Source of the DNA: Diadema setosum
Lineage: Eukaryota > Echinodermata > Echinoidea > Diadematoida > Diadematidae
Assembly: GCF_964275005.1 (NCBI RefSeq)
Contig: NC_092693.1
Coordinates: 22,152,835-22,216,834, forward strand
Reading direction: 5' to 3'
Length of the DNA stretch: 64,000 bases
This document shows positions 35,201 through 58,129 of the stretch, in pieces. The translations under genes were made by a program, and so were the position numbers. The first letter of the stretch is position 1. Every line of letters starts with the position of its first letter. Under the pieces are notes generated by a model that saw nothing but the letters and a program-made list of their open reading frames with translations, was not told where the DNA came from and searched no databases.

Positions 35201-38200
35201 TTGAGTATAATTTTCAAGGTATGAAGAAAGAGTGCAATTACAGTACAAAATATATCTTTTTTTTTTTCATTTAAACCTAACCTTTGACCCTTAACCTTTG
35301 ACCTTCTGGCTGGAAATTTCCAAGAGAATCTCCATTAAGTAATACATGTACATATATTAAATTTTAAAACTAATAATGCAATCATTGCATATACTAGTAT
35401 ATGAGGGAAATAGTAACATTTTGAGGAGTTGATCTTGACCTTTGACCCCTGACTATTGACCCATGACCCCTAAATTCCCTAGATAATCCCTGCCAGTCAG
35501 TACATGCATATGTACCAAGTTCCATGAAGATACATTGAACCATTTGTGAGAAAAGTGATATTGCAACATTTTCACCTAACCTTTGACCTTTTGACCTTTG
35601 ACCTTATGACATGAAACTCTCTCTGGAGAATCTTTATGCAGTAGTACATGTCTACACTAAGTTTCAAGAAAATAACTGCGGGCATTGCATAGATATGGGG
35701 AAATAGCAAAATTTTTAGCATTTGACCTTGACCTTTTGACCTTTGACCTCTTGTCAATGTCGCTAAAATCTACTCAACTAATTGTCCCATCATACATCAT
35801 CCTTGGACCAAGTTTGGTGAAAGCTGCTTCATCCAGTTTTGAGTTATCACGTAAACAGATACATTTTAGGATTTGACCTTGATCTTTGACCTTTGACCTC
35901 GGTCCGGTTTCACTGAAAAACTAATCAAGTAATTGTCCCATCATACATCATCCTCCAACAAAGTTTGGTGAAATTTGCTCCATACAGTCTTGAGTTATCG
36001 CGTAAACGGATAAATTTCATGATTTGACCTTGACCTTTGACCTTTAGCCGATTTCACCTAAAATCTAATCAAATCATTGCCCCATCATACTTCATACTTG
36101 GACCAAGTTTGGTAAAATTCCAGTAAATATTACTCAAGTTATCGCGTAAACGAAAGCGGACGGACGTACGGACGGACGGACGGACAACCCGAAAACATAA
36201 TGCCTCCGCCACCACTACGTGGCGGAGGCATAACTAGAAATGTCGCTACAGCGACTGGTTATATCCCCGCCAAACGACATTTCATAAGCTTTGGTAAAAA
36301 AACTGAGGAAGTAGTTAAATCCGCAAGATCTTTCCTTGATCTTCTGCCATTAATATGCCGTTACCATGGCAACGTACTTTCGGGTACTGTCGAAAAATGC
36401 GTCTTGCACATCTACAACCAAAGGCACACATCTGTACCAAGTTTCATGGAAATTGGGCAAAAACTGACGAAGTAGTTTGCAACACAAAATTTTCCATCAT
36501 TTTGGCTCATAATATGTGAGCTGTTACCATGGCAACATACTTTTTGTCACTGTCAAGAAATGTGTCATGCTGACCTATATCCTAAGACAAACATTCAATA
36601 TGAATTCCATGAGAATTGGAAGAACACTGATGAAGCAGTTTTGCCATGAAGCATTTTGCCCTATTTTACCAATAACATGCCGTTACCATGGCAACGCACT
36701 TTTTGCCACTGCGGAAATATGTGTCTTGCACATTAACATATTCAGATGAACATCTGTACCTAATTTCATAAAAATTGATCAAAAACTGTGGGAGGAGTTC
36801 GCGACGCAAGATTTGTACCCATTTTTGCCCATAATATGCCGTTACCATCGCAACGTACTTTTGGGTACTGTCAAAAAATACGTCTTGCACATCTACAACC
36901 CAAGGCACACATCTGTGCCAAGTTTTATGAGAATCGGTTGAAAACTGAGGAAGTAGTTCGCGACGCAAGATTTGCAACGGACCGACCGCCCGACCGACCG
37001 CCCGACCGACCGCCCGACCGACCGCCCGACCGCCCGACCGTCCGCTGATTCCTATATACCCCCTTCAAACTTCGTTTGGCGGGGGTATGAAAATGGGGGG
37101 GGGGGGGGGGGGGGGCTCCATCCCTTTACGGAATTCCTGGATCCGCCCCTGTTGAGGTGAAGTTCGCCCAAACATAACAGACACTTTCTGTAATGTGCAG
37201 TCAATGTCGCCTAAGGCTAATGCAAAATGACGGGAAAAGATCCTTCGACGTACGTAAATTTCGACTTCTACTTATTCATAGATGTTTAGATCCATCTGGG
37301 ATAGAATTTTCTTCGACTTGGCCAGTGTTTCGACTTGTGCTGGTGTTAAGTTAACACAATCTTTAAAAATTTGAAATCAAATCTTGTTGCGGTTTATTTT
37401 TTTTTTTCTTCTTCTTCTTCTTCTTTTTTGATACGCACTGTAGAGCAATGCAACGCACGTCCGGTCGTAGTTATTCCACGGGTATTGATAAAATTACATC
37501 GCATTCTAGAGTGCTTTCAAATCAAACGGAGGTAACTGTTAATAAAAACGCACCCGCACATACCCTGTTTGGTTTATTTGAAAGAAAAGTGTTTACAATC
37601 TACAGAGAAAAAGAATTGTTCTCCCCTTTCGTTGACACTTGCTTGCGTGAAAAATTAAATTTTTCGGGTCATTGTTGTCGTTGTTGGTTTTGTGTTGCTT
37701 GTTGATTTCGTTTACAATAACGCATTTGGATGGGTACTTCATATTCCTCCATTTATAATCGCAATATACCATTTGTTGTTATACGTGTACAATGTATTAA
37801 ATGCAGGACGCACATCAGATAGGGCACTGTCGTAAAGGTAATGCATGAGAAAAATAGGAAGACCCGCACAATTATGGTTAGACGATTGTCGACCTACGAC
37901 CGCATTGCTATAATTTTCTTTTCTTCTTTCTTTTTGTTCCATCCTAGCTGACACTTTCACTAATGGGGATACGGGGAAAGCTTCACAATTTAGCGACGGA
38001 CTGATAATCGCTCTAGGCGTGTGTGCAGGCGTCTGCGTGCTCCTGATACTCGCAAGTACGGCGTGCTTTGTCTATCTAAAGTTCTGCCAAAACAAGCACC
38101 AAGATCACCATGGCAACACGAGAGAGACAGCTGCACCGATCAGGACAGTTTTTCGACGCACGCCGCGCGTGAGACACACGACGGCAGCACGTAACTCGAC

Positions 38201-38225
38201 GCAGACAATGAATGCATGGATGTAA
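31251..38225 (+). CDS. Gene C: CUB-LDLa-like single-pass membrane protein with an altered LDLa
   Basis: Five exons: 31251-31338, 32961-33218, 33522-33656, 34287-34397 and 37948-38225. Introns are GT/AG and phase 1; the sum is 870 nt, or 289 aa plus stop. Exon 1 is a weak signal sequence (FCLSMGLLSKYLFSCVLSTV). Exons 2-3 form a CUB domain with four cysteines (EECNG, ACSIT, RICFD, QYCGP). Exon 4 is LDLa-like (VCAENEFSCSNDRC, then ENCDDGSDE) but lacks cysteines 4 and 6; the position of Cys4 is Asn within NDT, a potential N-glycosylation site. An acceptor three bases later (34290) would also keep frame. Exon 5 has a helix (GLIIALGVCAGVCVLLILAS) and a basic tail of about 45 residues rich in Arg and Thr. 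It is the same gene plan as A and B. Exon 4 lies only 23 bases from a TTAA-flanked MITE. Confidence 0.82.
31948..32093. mobile_element. Palindromic MITE in intron 1 of gene C
   Basis: Outer inverted repeat TAGCCTTTAATCAAGG (31954-31969) with CCTTGATTGAAGGCTA (32078-32093), and inner arms GCGAGGAATTTGATATCCAT and ATGGATATCTAATTCCTCGC around a 15-base loop. No coding. Confidence 0.65.
32236..32272 (+). repeat. CAA trinucleotide microsatellite
   Basis: About 12 perfect CAA units in intron 1 of gene C. Confidence 0.95.
34421..34806. mobile_element. TTAA-flanked MITE in intron 4 of gene C
   Basis: TTAA at 34417-34420 and 34807-34810 flank ends AGGGTGTGTACAGTTCTGG and CCAGTACTGTACAGTCCCT (complementary with small differences). 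Subterminal TTGAGGTGAGGA faces TCCCCACCTCAA, and the inner arms GATGAAAATCGGTTTT and AAAACCGATTTTCATC continue the symmetry. TTAA duplication suggests a piggyBac-type origin, but the ends differ from the CCCT ends of 7644-9667. Confidence 0.75.
34918..36236. mobile_element. Non-autonomous element with TGACCT repeats
   Basis: Starts AACTAGAAATGTCGCTACGG then GATGCCTCCGCCAT, and ends with a GGAC tetranucleotide run (about 36162-36184) and hairpin TGCCTCCGCCAC / GTGGCGGAGGCA (36201-36230), then TAACTAG. The interior repeats the words TTTGACCTTTGACCT and ATCATACATCATCCTTGGAC several times. No transposase frame. A 3' hairpin followed by CTAG would suit a Helitron-like end, but the ATGCCTCCGCCA / TGGCGGAGGCAT symmetry would equally suit an inverted-repeat element; the class is not fixed. 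Confidence 0.55.
36232..37091. mobile_element. Second, related non-autonomous element
   Basis: Begins with the same AACTAGAAATGTCGCTAC leader as its neighbour, then TATATCCCCGCCAAAC. It ends TTCGTTTGGCGGGGGTAT, the complement of the start. The body contains four diverged copies of a block of about 160 bp (GCCGTTACCATGGCAACGTA, then GTCTTGCACATCTACAACC), followed by a CCGACCGACCGC run (36981-37040). No coding. It lies head to tail with 34918-36236 in intron 4 of gene C. Confidence 0.6.
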
Positions 38226-41156
38226 AAGAGAATGGTGGTGTAATAAGCCAATTTGGAGTTAGCTCATGGGCACATTGGTACGAATGACCTTTTTTTCTCT
38301 GTCGGTTAGGGGGACTTGACTCGATTTCAGAGCGACATAATGCATAAGCTTTATGTAACAATAAGATTTATGGATTCATAAATCCTGTTCTAACAAAGAA
38401 TGAACTTGCGTAGACCAGATGACTAGAATGATCCGTCAATTAACAGTAAGGAAAGCATCCATTTCATTATTATTTTTGCATTGAATCTCTTTCTATTGAT
38501 ATTGCCAAATATCACTTGCCGTCAGGTGGATGTGCTGTCAAGCAGCATTTACAAGGATTACATGAATAATCATTACATCACAGATGCTTATCCCGGTGAA
38601 TTTTAAAACCAACACGCCTGTGGTACGAAGGACCTCTTTCTGCTCATAGCAAATTGGAACTATGAACTGGTTTATTCCATCGAAACATTGCAACAACAGT
38701 ATGTAACATCCCCCCCCCTTGATTTTTGTTCTGTAGTTCTGTATATATGCATGTACAACAGTTTGATCGCAAGAAAAGTTAACACCATTCTTGTCAAGTT
38801 GAGATAATACGTGCAATTAAGCCTGCTTAAAAAATAATAAGAAAATATGGGATATTCTTAATCATAACTTCAAGAATACATGTATCTACTATAATGTTAC
38901 TAGTGAGGTACATGTTGTATCCGGGGAAAGGTTTTATTTTGTTCTATCTGATGATGGACTTGCTTTGATATGTTTAAAAATGGCACTTAGCCAATTTTGC
39001 AATCAAATTCTTCAAATATGTGAGTATATATGTATGTGTTTGTGTGTGTTTACAAAACAACAAATTGAAGAAAGCTTCTAATTTGCAAAAAAAAAAAAAA
39101 ATACAAACAATGATTATGTGGCTGGTTAGAGCAAAAAGCATACAAGTATTTCACCACTAAAATGCAGAAGAAAATGGCAAGCATAATACATGTATTATGT
39201 TCAGATTTCAAAGGCAATCAATGGCATACTGTGCTCCTTAAAGGCATAATTTAAAATTTGCAGATATATAAAAATCCATGTGAGTGAGGGATAGAAACAA
39301 TTAATGTAAAAGTTTGAATCAGTATAATTAATGTTAAGTATTGTTAAATATACAAAATGTGAACAATAGTTATAATAGATATGTTTCTAGACTAAACCGT
39401 CTACAGTTAAGGTTTACTGAGAAAAATAGCGATATCTCCATATACAATGTATTTAAGGCTTACAATTGCAATTCTTGTACATGGTAGGATGTTTTGTGAT
39501 AAACCGACTTACACATATGCATCAAATGTGATATCTCAAACATTTTTTAAATCACTCCTCCCAATGGAAAACAGTACCTTTAATTAATAGGGTGCAGGAT
39601 GTGAAGCATCCATGGTATTGTAGTACATGTATGTGTACATATAATTGAGTAACATGGATACAATTTTGTCTGTTTCATTTTCAAAATGGCAATTTGGTCC
39701 GTGTCAGTTTCAATAATGCAATCACTTCTTCTTCTTCCATTTTTTTTTTTTTTTTTTTGCAATTGTATCTATATCTGAGGATAATTGTATACATTCTACA
39801 ATTCAGCAATAAAGACACAAATAGTCTTAAAAGTCATTATATAATTTGACATCACTGTATTTCTGGAAATGATGGGCGGTAAAAACACAAAGAACGTAAG
39901 GGTCAAGCAGAACATACGTCGCATCATGATTAACAATTATTTAATTGCATGATAAGCCATGGTTACAAATCAATGACCAGAAGGAAATATCTATTAAAGA
40001 AATTTGAAAAGTGGCTTGCATATGTATTCAATCTTAAACACATGCCAACACATTTAGAATCAGAAGAAAGTAAGAGCCATTATCAGAAAATATAGACTGA
40101 TGGAAGATTGATCCTTTTCAAAAATAAGGACAGCCAATAGAAAGCATTTGCCCCGGTATGTATCTCAACAATTCATGTACACCACGTAACAGGACATGTA
40201 CACTGAATGCAGCAGTATACAATGTGTGAGAGGGTGTTTTTTTTTTTAAGAATAAGCATCTTTGCATCACTGAAAGTTCTTGGTTTATACACTGTATTGA
40301 TAACTTGGCAATTCAGAGTACCACTGTGTTACAATGCTAAAAGAGACACAAACTTATGGATCACAGCGATTTGCTGCATATTTCGGGATTGGAAGTTGAA
40401 AAAAAAAAAATGTCTTTACTCACACTTATCAGCTTGTAAAATATCAACTTCCAATCTGGAACAAAAAGCACAAAGAATGAGGTGTAATGTAATACATTCT
40501 TGCAGTACACACTGCTGGCTTATCTATAAGGGCATTACAATTCAGGTCATGCAGCTGTCACTGACTCAATTCACTTGACAGTATCCTCAGTTCTGTCATT
40601 TAATCTAAACTAATTCTTTCTGGAAGTCTCATGCCTTCATACAAAGCAAGACACAGCTTCTAGTGTAACCGAGTATGAGCTGGAATTAAACATTCACAAA
40701 CATGCAAACCTCTTTTAAAGGTGAAAATTCATTGTTCATTCTTTTGTTTTGTATGTGGTCTAAGCAGCCTATTCTACATGCGGTCTGTCCTTTACATCAA
40801 TCATTTCTATCTACTCTACTTGGTACTCTTATGCATTGTGTATATCACATCAATAACATTCAGACAGCTAGAGGTAAACAAATTCAGCAAATTAATACTC
40901 ATACATCTATTCTCCAGATTTCAAAATCCTAAAATGAATGACTTAATAAACAGGGCTACCAACATCAAAATCGATCAGGAAGGTCCCAGGGAGTGAACGG
41001 GGAGATGCTCTTTCTTTACCAGCAACTCAATTGGTAAAAAGAACTCCCAACATGAAGAGATTCCTCAAGTTTTCAGGGAACTTCCTGGAGAATGATATTA
41101 ATACAATAATGTCTTACTTATCGAGGGTAGTTTCTTCAGTGTTGCCACTGCTCTAC

Positions 41157-41337
41157 CAGAGGGCTCTGTCATTATTATTACCCTAGCGTTGCCAGGTACC
41201 CATTTATAAACCTGGATCGAGAGGGACATGGTGGGTAAAAATGTCTTGTCCAAGGAAGTAAACACTCAGTGAGAATTGAACTCACGTCCTCCAATTGGGA
41301 GTCTGGAGTCTTATCCACTATGCCACAGCGCCCCCAC
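41157..41337 (-). mobile_element. tRNA-derived SINE, second family, - strand
   Basis: On the - strand the head reads GCGCTGTGGCATAGTGGATA (A box) and GTGAGTTCAATTCTCAC (B-box-like). The body has CTTGGACAAGACATTTTTAC, GGTTTATAAATGGGTACCTG and GGCAACGCTAGGG, and the tail ends in AATAAT repeats. The body differs from the SINEs at 4774 and 22441, so it is a separate family. Confidence 0.75.
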
Positions 41338-41648
41338 AGGGGAGAATCAGTGAGACTTGGCAGCTATGCAAAGGGCACTGAACGTAAGTATGCAAAACTG
41401 TTTACTCTGTCTTTACCGATTGGGTACCATGCCAAAACTTCTTACAAATGTATCCATACGAGAGTTGTGAACAAGATAGTAATATCGCAGTACTGGCTGA
41501 GACGAGGATAGCAAAGTCTGTGGGAACTTCATGAAATACAGGAGCACACATGCATGGTGAGGATAACTAGTGCTGTCTCCACTGTCTTTAATAGAGAATG
41601 TTTCCTCCAGGACAAGTCTGAATTTGCAGACAAGCCTGAAAATAGGGG

Positions 41649-41842
41649 ACACTGTAAATCCAGAAATATCCGCAGCATGAAACTTCCGCAAACTGGAGTC
41701 GACGGCCATTTTCGCAACGTGAAGCTTTTATAAATTGTCACTGGCATTCAGTGCCTTGAGCAGACTAACTCTTCCACAAATCCCGGCTCCTTGCAAAATT
41801 CGTGAAAGTTTCATGCATGCAAAATCTTCTGGTTTTACGGTA
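41649..41842. mobile_element. MITE with ACTGTAAA inverted ends
   Basis: Starts ACTGTAAATCCAGAAATATC and ends TCTTCTGGTTTTACGGTA, which are imperfect complements. Inner words TGAAACTTCCGCA and TGCAAAATCTTC suggest kinship with 15410-15607. No coding. Confidence 0.5.
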
Positions 41843-42592
41843 AGCTATAATGAGCGATATGATGATGATTACCATTTAGAATATATTGATAAGACATCAT
41901 AGAAGATGAGAGCCCCTTGCCCTTGTTAACTTGGTCACATGAATGCAAATACAAAGATATCATATATAATGTTTCTTCGTGCATGACATATCACTCATTT
42001 TTGTTTTCATGAATTAAAATGTGTTTTTCCAAGACTCTGCTCAGTAGTAACTACTGCACAGAGCCTTGGAAAAACACATTATATCCAAGAAAACGAATAC
42101 TAGTACAGTATACAGGGATGTTTCGCCATGACATAGCTCTGTCTACTAAACCAGAGAAAGGTGATCACTTCCAAAACTACATGACAAAAACTCATATTTA
42201 GGACTTTTTGCTTCCACAAACAATGAACATGTACACAAAGCAAGATACACTTTTAATGGCAATGTGATTGAGATGGCTACATGGCAGTTCCCATATGACA
42301 ATGCACATGATGAATTATCCACCAGAACACTACAAACTGTATCTTAAACTTGTCAGATAGGCTTGTACCAACCTCCTGAATTGACTTCACCACCTTACAG
42401 CTGAACAACTTTCTACCAGAAGGACATTCCCTTTTAACAGAACTGCTTTGTTAAATCTAATGAAAAAGGTGGCGTGTCATAACCACCAGACAACATATAG
42501 TTATTGGATGCAGACAAAATTTTATATTGACGTCTGTATTGGTGATAGTAAAATGCACAGAGAAAATGAATATCACACCCTCAATGCAAGTA

Positions 42593-42777
42593 CAGTGTAC
42601 TCCCGTTATAAATAACACGGTTATAACGAAATTCTGGTTACGAAGAAGAAAAATTCAGGCCTCCACATTATCTACTTTATGCACTTTTATTGTTAATTTG
42701 TTCGGTTATAACAAAATTTCGATATAACAAAAGAAAACTGCCGGTCCCGAGGACTTCATTATAACAGGAGTCTCCTG
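42593..42777. mobile_element. pogo/Tc1-like MITE
   Basis: TA (42591-42592 and 42778-42779) flanks ends CAGTGTACTCCCGTTATAAA and TTATAACAGGAGTCTCCTG. The GTTATAACGAAATT words match the larger element at 49481-51615 and the diverged copy at 14737-14922. Confidence 0.7.
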
Positions 42778-43750
42778 TACAGTTGTATACATTTGTCAAA
42801 AGTATGCACATGAGTGATGATTTGTGATTTCTTTTGCAATGTATCGAACTCATGGAAAATAATTCCAGGGGGATCTTTTGTGTGTGACATTTCAGCTAAA
42901 GTTCTTCTTTTACTCTTCAAATAGGGAAAGCCTTCCAACATTCAAATAGCTTTAATGGCAAAATATCTGTTACAATCAAATCAGAGAATTGTCGCTATCA
43001 TAGTGCCTAATATTGCTTCCTTCACTGCTGTGTAGATAAAAAATTGTTCTTCCTTTTCATCATCCCAACCCTGACATCACATTTGAAATTCATATCCACT
43101 CAGTTGTAACACAGCTGTCAATGACAGAGAGTAACATAATATAACTAATCTCAGCTTCAATGTGAATAACATTAATAGTGACTTGGGGTGTGCAATGACT
43201 TGTGAAAAGCCTGCTGGCTATTCAGGAATCTACAAATTATGTACAATATTTACAAGAAACTAATCATCAAAATATTAACTACAGAGTGTATTTACAAGTG
43301 GAAAAAAAAAAGATGCTACCCATCACACAAATTTCCCCCTTTTTTTAAGCGCAAGAAAGTGCACCATCACAATTAGGTGAAGCAGAGATGCCACACATGA
43401 TAATGAATTGGGATCCACCTCATACGCACAAAAATGGTTGCTATGCATGACCAGCTGATGACTCTTGTGGGTAGACGAGTGTCAGTACCCACAGGAAGTG
43501 ATGTCATCGATCTGCAGGGGTCACTCATGTCGCTGCCTTCGAGTAACGACGATCCCCCGCCCTGGTCACCTGGCAGACAACTTCACATTTCCAGCAAAAC
43601 TCTCACCACATCGACATCCGTTCCTCCACTGGCTACGGGTCAACATTACATACAAAATGACACAAGAGCAGCAAAGCATGCTGGGCAATGTTCTAGCAGT
43701 CCAGGCATTTGCCTTGCTCACATTCTCCCAGGACTCGAATACACATCCTG

Positions 43751-55637
<11,887 letters not shown>

Positions 55638-56209
55638 TTTCTTTTGTTGATATTGCTACAACTAAAGAGGGCGCTGATGTAGATGTTGTAACGCTCACTT
55701 TATCATGGTGCGACTGTAATGAAAACAACATCGAAAAATAGGGTGAATAGATGAATAAATGACTGAATAAAATGTGATAAGAGAAAAGGGCTTTGATGCT
55801 TGTATTGCGTCATCTTAAGTTGTATGCATGCTAATTAAACGAAACATCTCCCATCAGTAAAACATACCGATAAACAAACAAACAAACAATCCTGAATCTA
55901 TAAAACCTGATTCATCTCGTCGGCGACCATCCGAACCGTCGTATATGTCAAAATTTGGTAAATTTTTCGAATTTCAGATTTTGCCGTTTTAAGAAAGCCC
56001 AGCACACACTCTTTCTACTCACAAAATTTTGAAGCCGGATTTTGTGTTTTTAACAGAGAAATTTGATATACGTCATTTTGCCTGAACGCGAATTGGCTGA
56101 AGGCGTTCATCCGAACCGACGTATCGCTATACGTCGGTTCGGGTGGGCGCGAATCTACGAGTCGCGTTCAGAGAAGGTGTCGTATCGCCAGAACTGGCAG
56201 AAGCAGACG
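55638..56209. promoter_or_regulatory. Bidirectional promoter region of NUDT21 (-) and the exon-array gene (+)
   Basis: Only about 570 bases separate the NUDT21 start codon from the first Met codon with a good splice donor on the other strand (876 bases to the signal-peptide exon). A head-to-head layout at this spacing usually means a shared promoter. No TATA box is evident. The middle is filled by an inverted-repeat element (55928-56146). Confidence 0.5.
55928..56146. mobile_element. Small inverted-repeat element with a terminal perfect palindrome
   Basis: Left CATCCGAACCGTCGTATA and right TATACGTCGGTTCGGGTG are complementary with one or two changes. The right end contains a perfect palindrome, CCGAACCGACGTAT / ATACGTCGGTTCGG (56111-56142), with a 4-base loop. 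It sits inside the inferred bidirectional promoter. Confidence 0.6.
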
Positions 56210-56241
56210 ATGGAGCGTCAACCGGACCCTCCCCAGGACCG
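56210..56241 (+). CDS. Alternative first coding exon (low support)
   Basis: Met codon followed by ERQPDPPQD and a GTGAGT donor in phase 2. It lies 570 bases from NUDT21 on the opposite strand. Splicing to 57511 would give a short product ending DKDGYEEYRSC. It could equally be 5' untranslated sequence of the gene whose signal-peptide exon is at 56514. Confidence 0.25.
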
Positions 56242-56513
56242 GTGAGTTTTATAATGTGTAGCTATGAAATCATGCAATTTCAAATGAAATTAACAGACCC
56301 AAGCAATTTCTATCCGTAAGATTGTCACTTGTCAAGATAAATACGCAGATTATCATGAGTTTTCCAAACTATTTCGTTTTGTTGTTAGGTGTAGTCCCGT
56401 GTATAGATAGATATGTGGGTACAAAGGGATACTCTATATAGGGCCGGATATGGGGCCTAACGTTAGTAGGGTTTAAATCATAGACCCTTTAGTCTAGAAA
56501 AACAACGTTCACA

Positions 56514-58095
56514 ATGTTCTCGTTGAGTTGGCTTTATTATGTGCTTATGGTCCATATATGGACCTCATACGTAGTGGATGTGGACAGTGCCAAACTGTTA
56601 ACACTTCAGGGTGAGTTGTTTGGGAATTACCACAAAAAGTACGAGATTACTGAATACTAGACGAGTCTAACAAGTTAGGTAGTCACAGCCAACAATTTAG
56701 AGCCGCTAATCGCTGGTTCATCATTGAGTGTAGGGCCCTAGAGTTCTGATGATAGGTTCTTTATCTACGGCCGATTGAGCCCCAAGCTTGCAAACACACA
56801 CAAAGAAAAACACCCAAATCTGAGTGTAATGTATCTCATGTGAATTTGCCAATTGATGTAAGCCAAGGATCTAGTAGAAGGGCCTATACTGGCTATAGTA
56901 AAAATGAATAATTTTACCAACGTCTGTAAATTTATCTGATACTAGTATTCCTAGGATTCAAGGAGTAGGATTAAATCATGCTGGCCCATAAATACATGTG
57001 TGTTGTTCAGAGATCTAGCCAACTGCAAATGCTTTGTACGGTACCGGTACTGAGTACGATATGTTTTTATCGCATGCATTTTTACTGTCGCTGTGAGTGC
57101 CAAGTCTCCATAATATTGAAATCACTGCAATGAAGGCTTTAGTGTGTTAACAGGCCAGAGGGCAGTACTTGAGTAAGCCCCTCCTGTGATATCTAATAGT
57201 AATACGCTGATGTTCCACTATAATTAAAATATATAAATTGAGGTCTAAATGCAATGTTCCACTTGTCAGATCTAGCCTAGCTAGGCTATAGGTGCTCACA
57301 CATTCTAGAGAGTAGTTTTGCAGTACTTGCCATAAGCACAGGGAATCTTCGCCCTCTATCTGTTTATAATATGAGTTGAATTGCGCTTTTCCATTTTTAT
57401 GATCAGTATAAATAGACCACTAGATAGGCTTGAGGTAAAACATTTCTGCTAAAATTAAACATATTTTTTAATACACTTGTAGTGAATGTGTTTGATTTTG
57501 TTTGTTACAGGTCTTTGTCCTCAGGGATGCCAACAGATGTTGAAGTCCTTTGGGACAAAGATGGGTACGAGGAATACCGTAGCTGTTGATCAGCTGAAAT
57601 TCAGGAAGGGCAGCTTCCCACGACTTGGAGTTCGTGTGTCAATGCGATGGCACAGGAAACTGTGGAAATGAACAGTTACTGCTGTGTATGGGGGAGAGAA
57701 TTCTGAAAGCAGTAGCGATGATGGAAACACAAGCACCGCAGACAGCAGTGACGAAGATGATACTTCTGATTATGACGATGATGACAACATTTACCTGGCG
57801 AAATTAGGTAAGATTGAGCGCACACAAATGAATACATACTTGTAGTAAAAAGTATGGACAGTATACAGTGTGTGTGTTTATTCAATGCCTCTAGGTAACC
57901 TCATAACTGTGCTGCAATGTTAGAAGTAGCTTACTCCATACTGCATGAATGCATTTAAGTAGTGCCTGGTATACATGTATTAGGTTTTCATGGTGTCAAC
58001 TCATATACAGCACAACCTGGTATACCATGTTTTCAAAATAAAGGCATGAGCGTGTACTTGTGTAGCCTTAATTCATGTTTATTAGTGTTATGCCT

Positions 58096-58129
<34 letters not shown>

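Larger units (their letters stand above)
38226..43750. other. Gap between gene C and NUDT21 (convergent)
   Basis: About 5.5 kb of AT-rich sequence with no recognisable coding exon. It presumably includes the 3' untranslated regions of gene C (+) and NUDT21 (-). It holds a SINE (41157-41337) and two MITEs (41649-41842 and 42593-42777), plus A and T runs. I could not choose a poly(A) site for either gene. Confidence 0.5.

Noticed and set aside
57669-57671. In-frame TGA as a selenocysteine codon
   Set aside because: No selenocysteine element was recognised downstream, the flanking residues (KLWK, TVTAVYGG) match no selenoprotein, and most neighbouring array exons are also damaged. Decay or sequence error is simpler.
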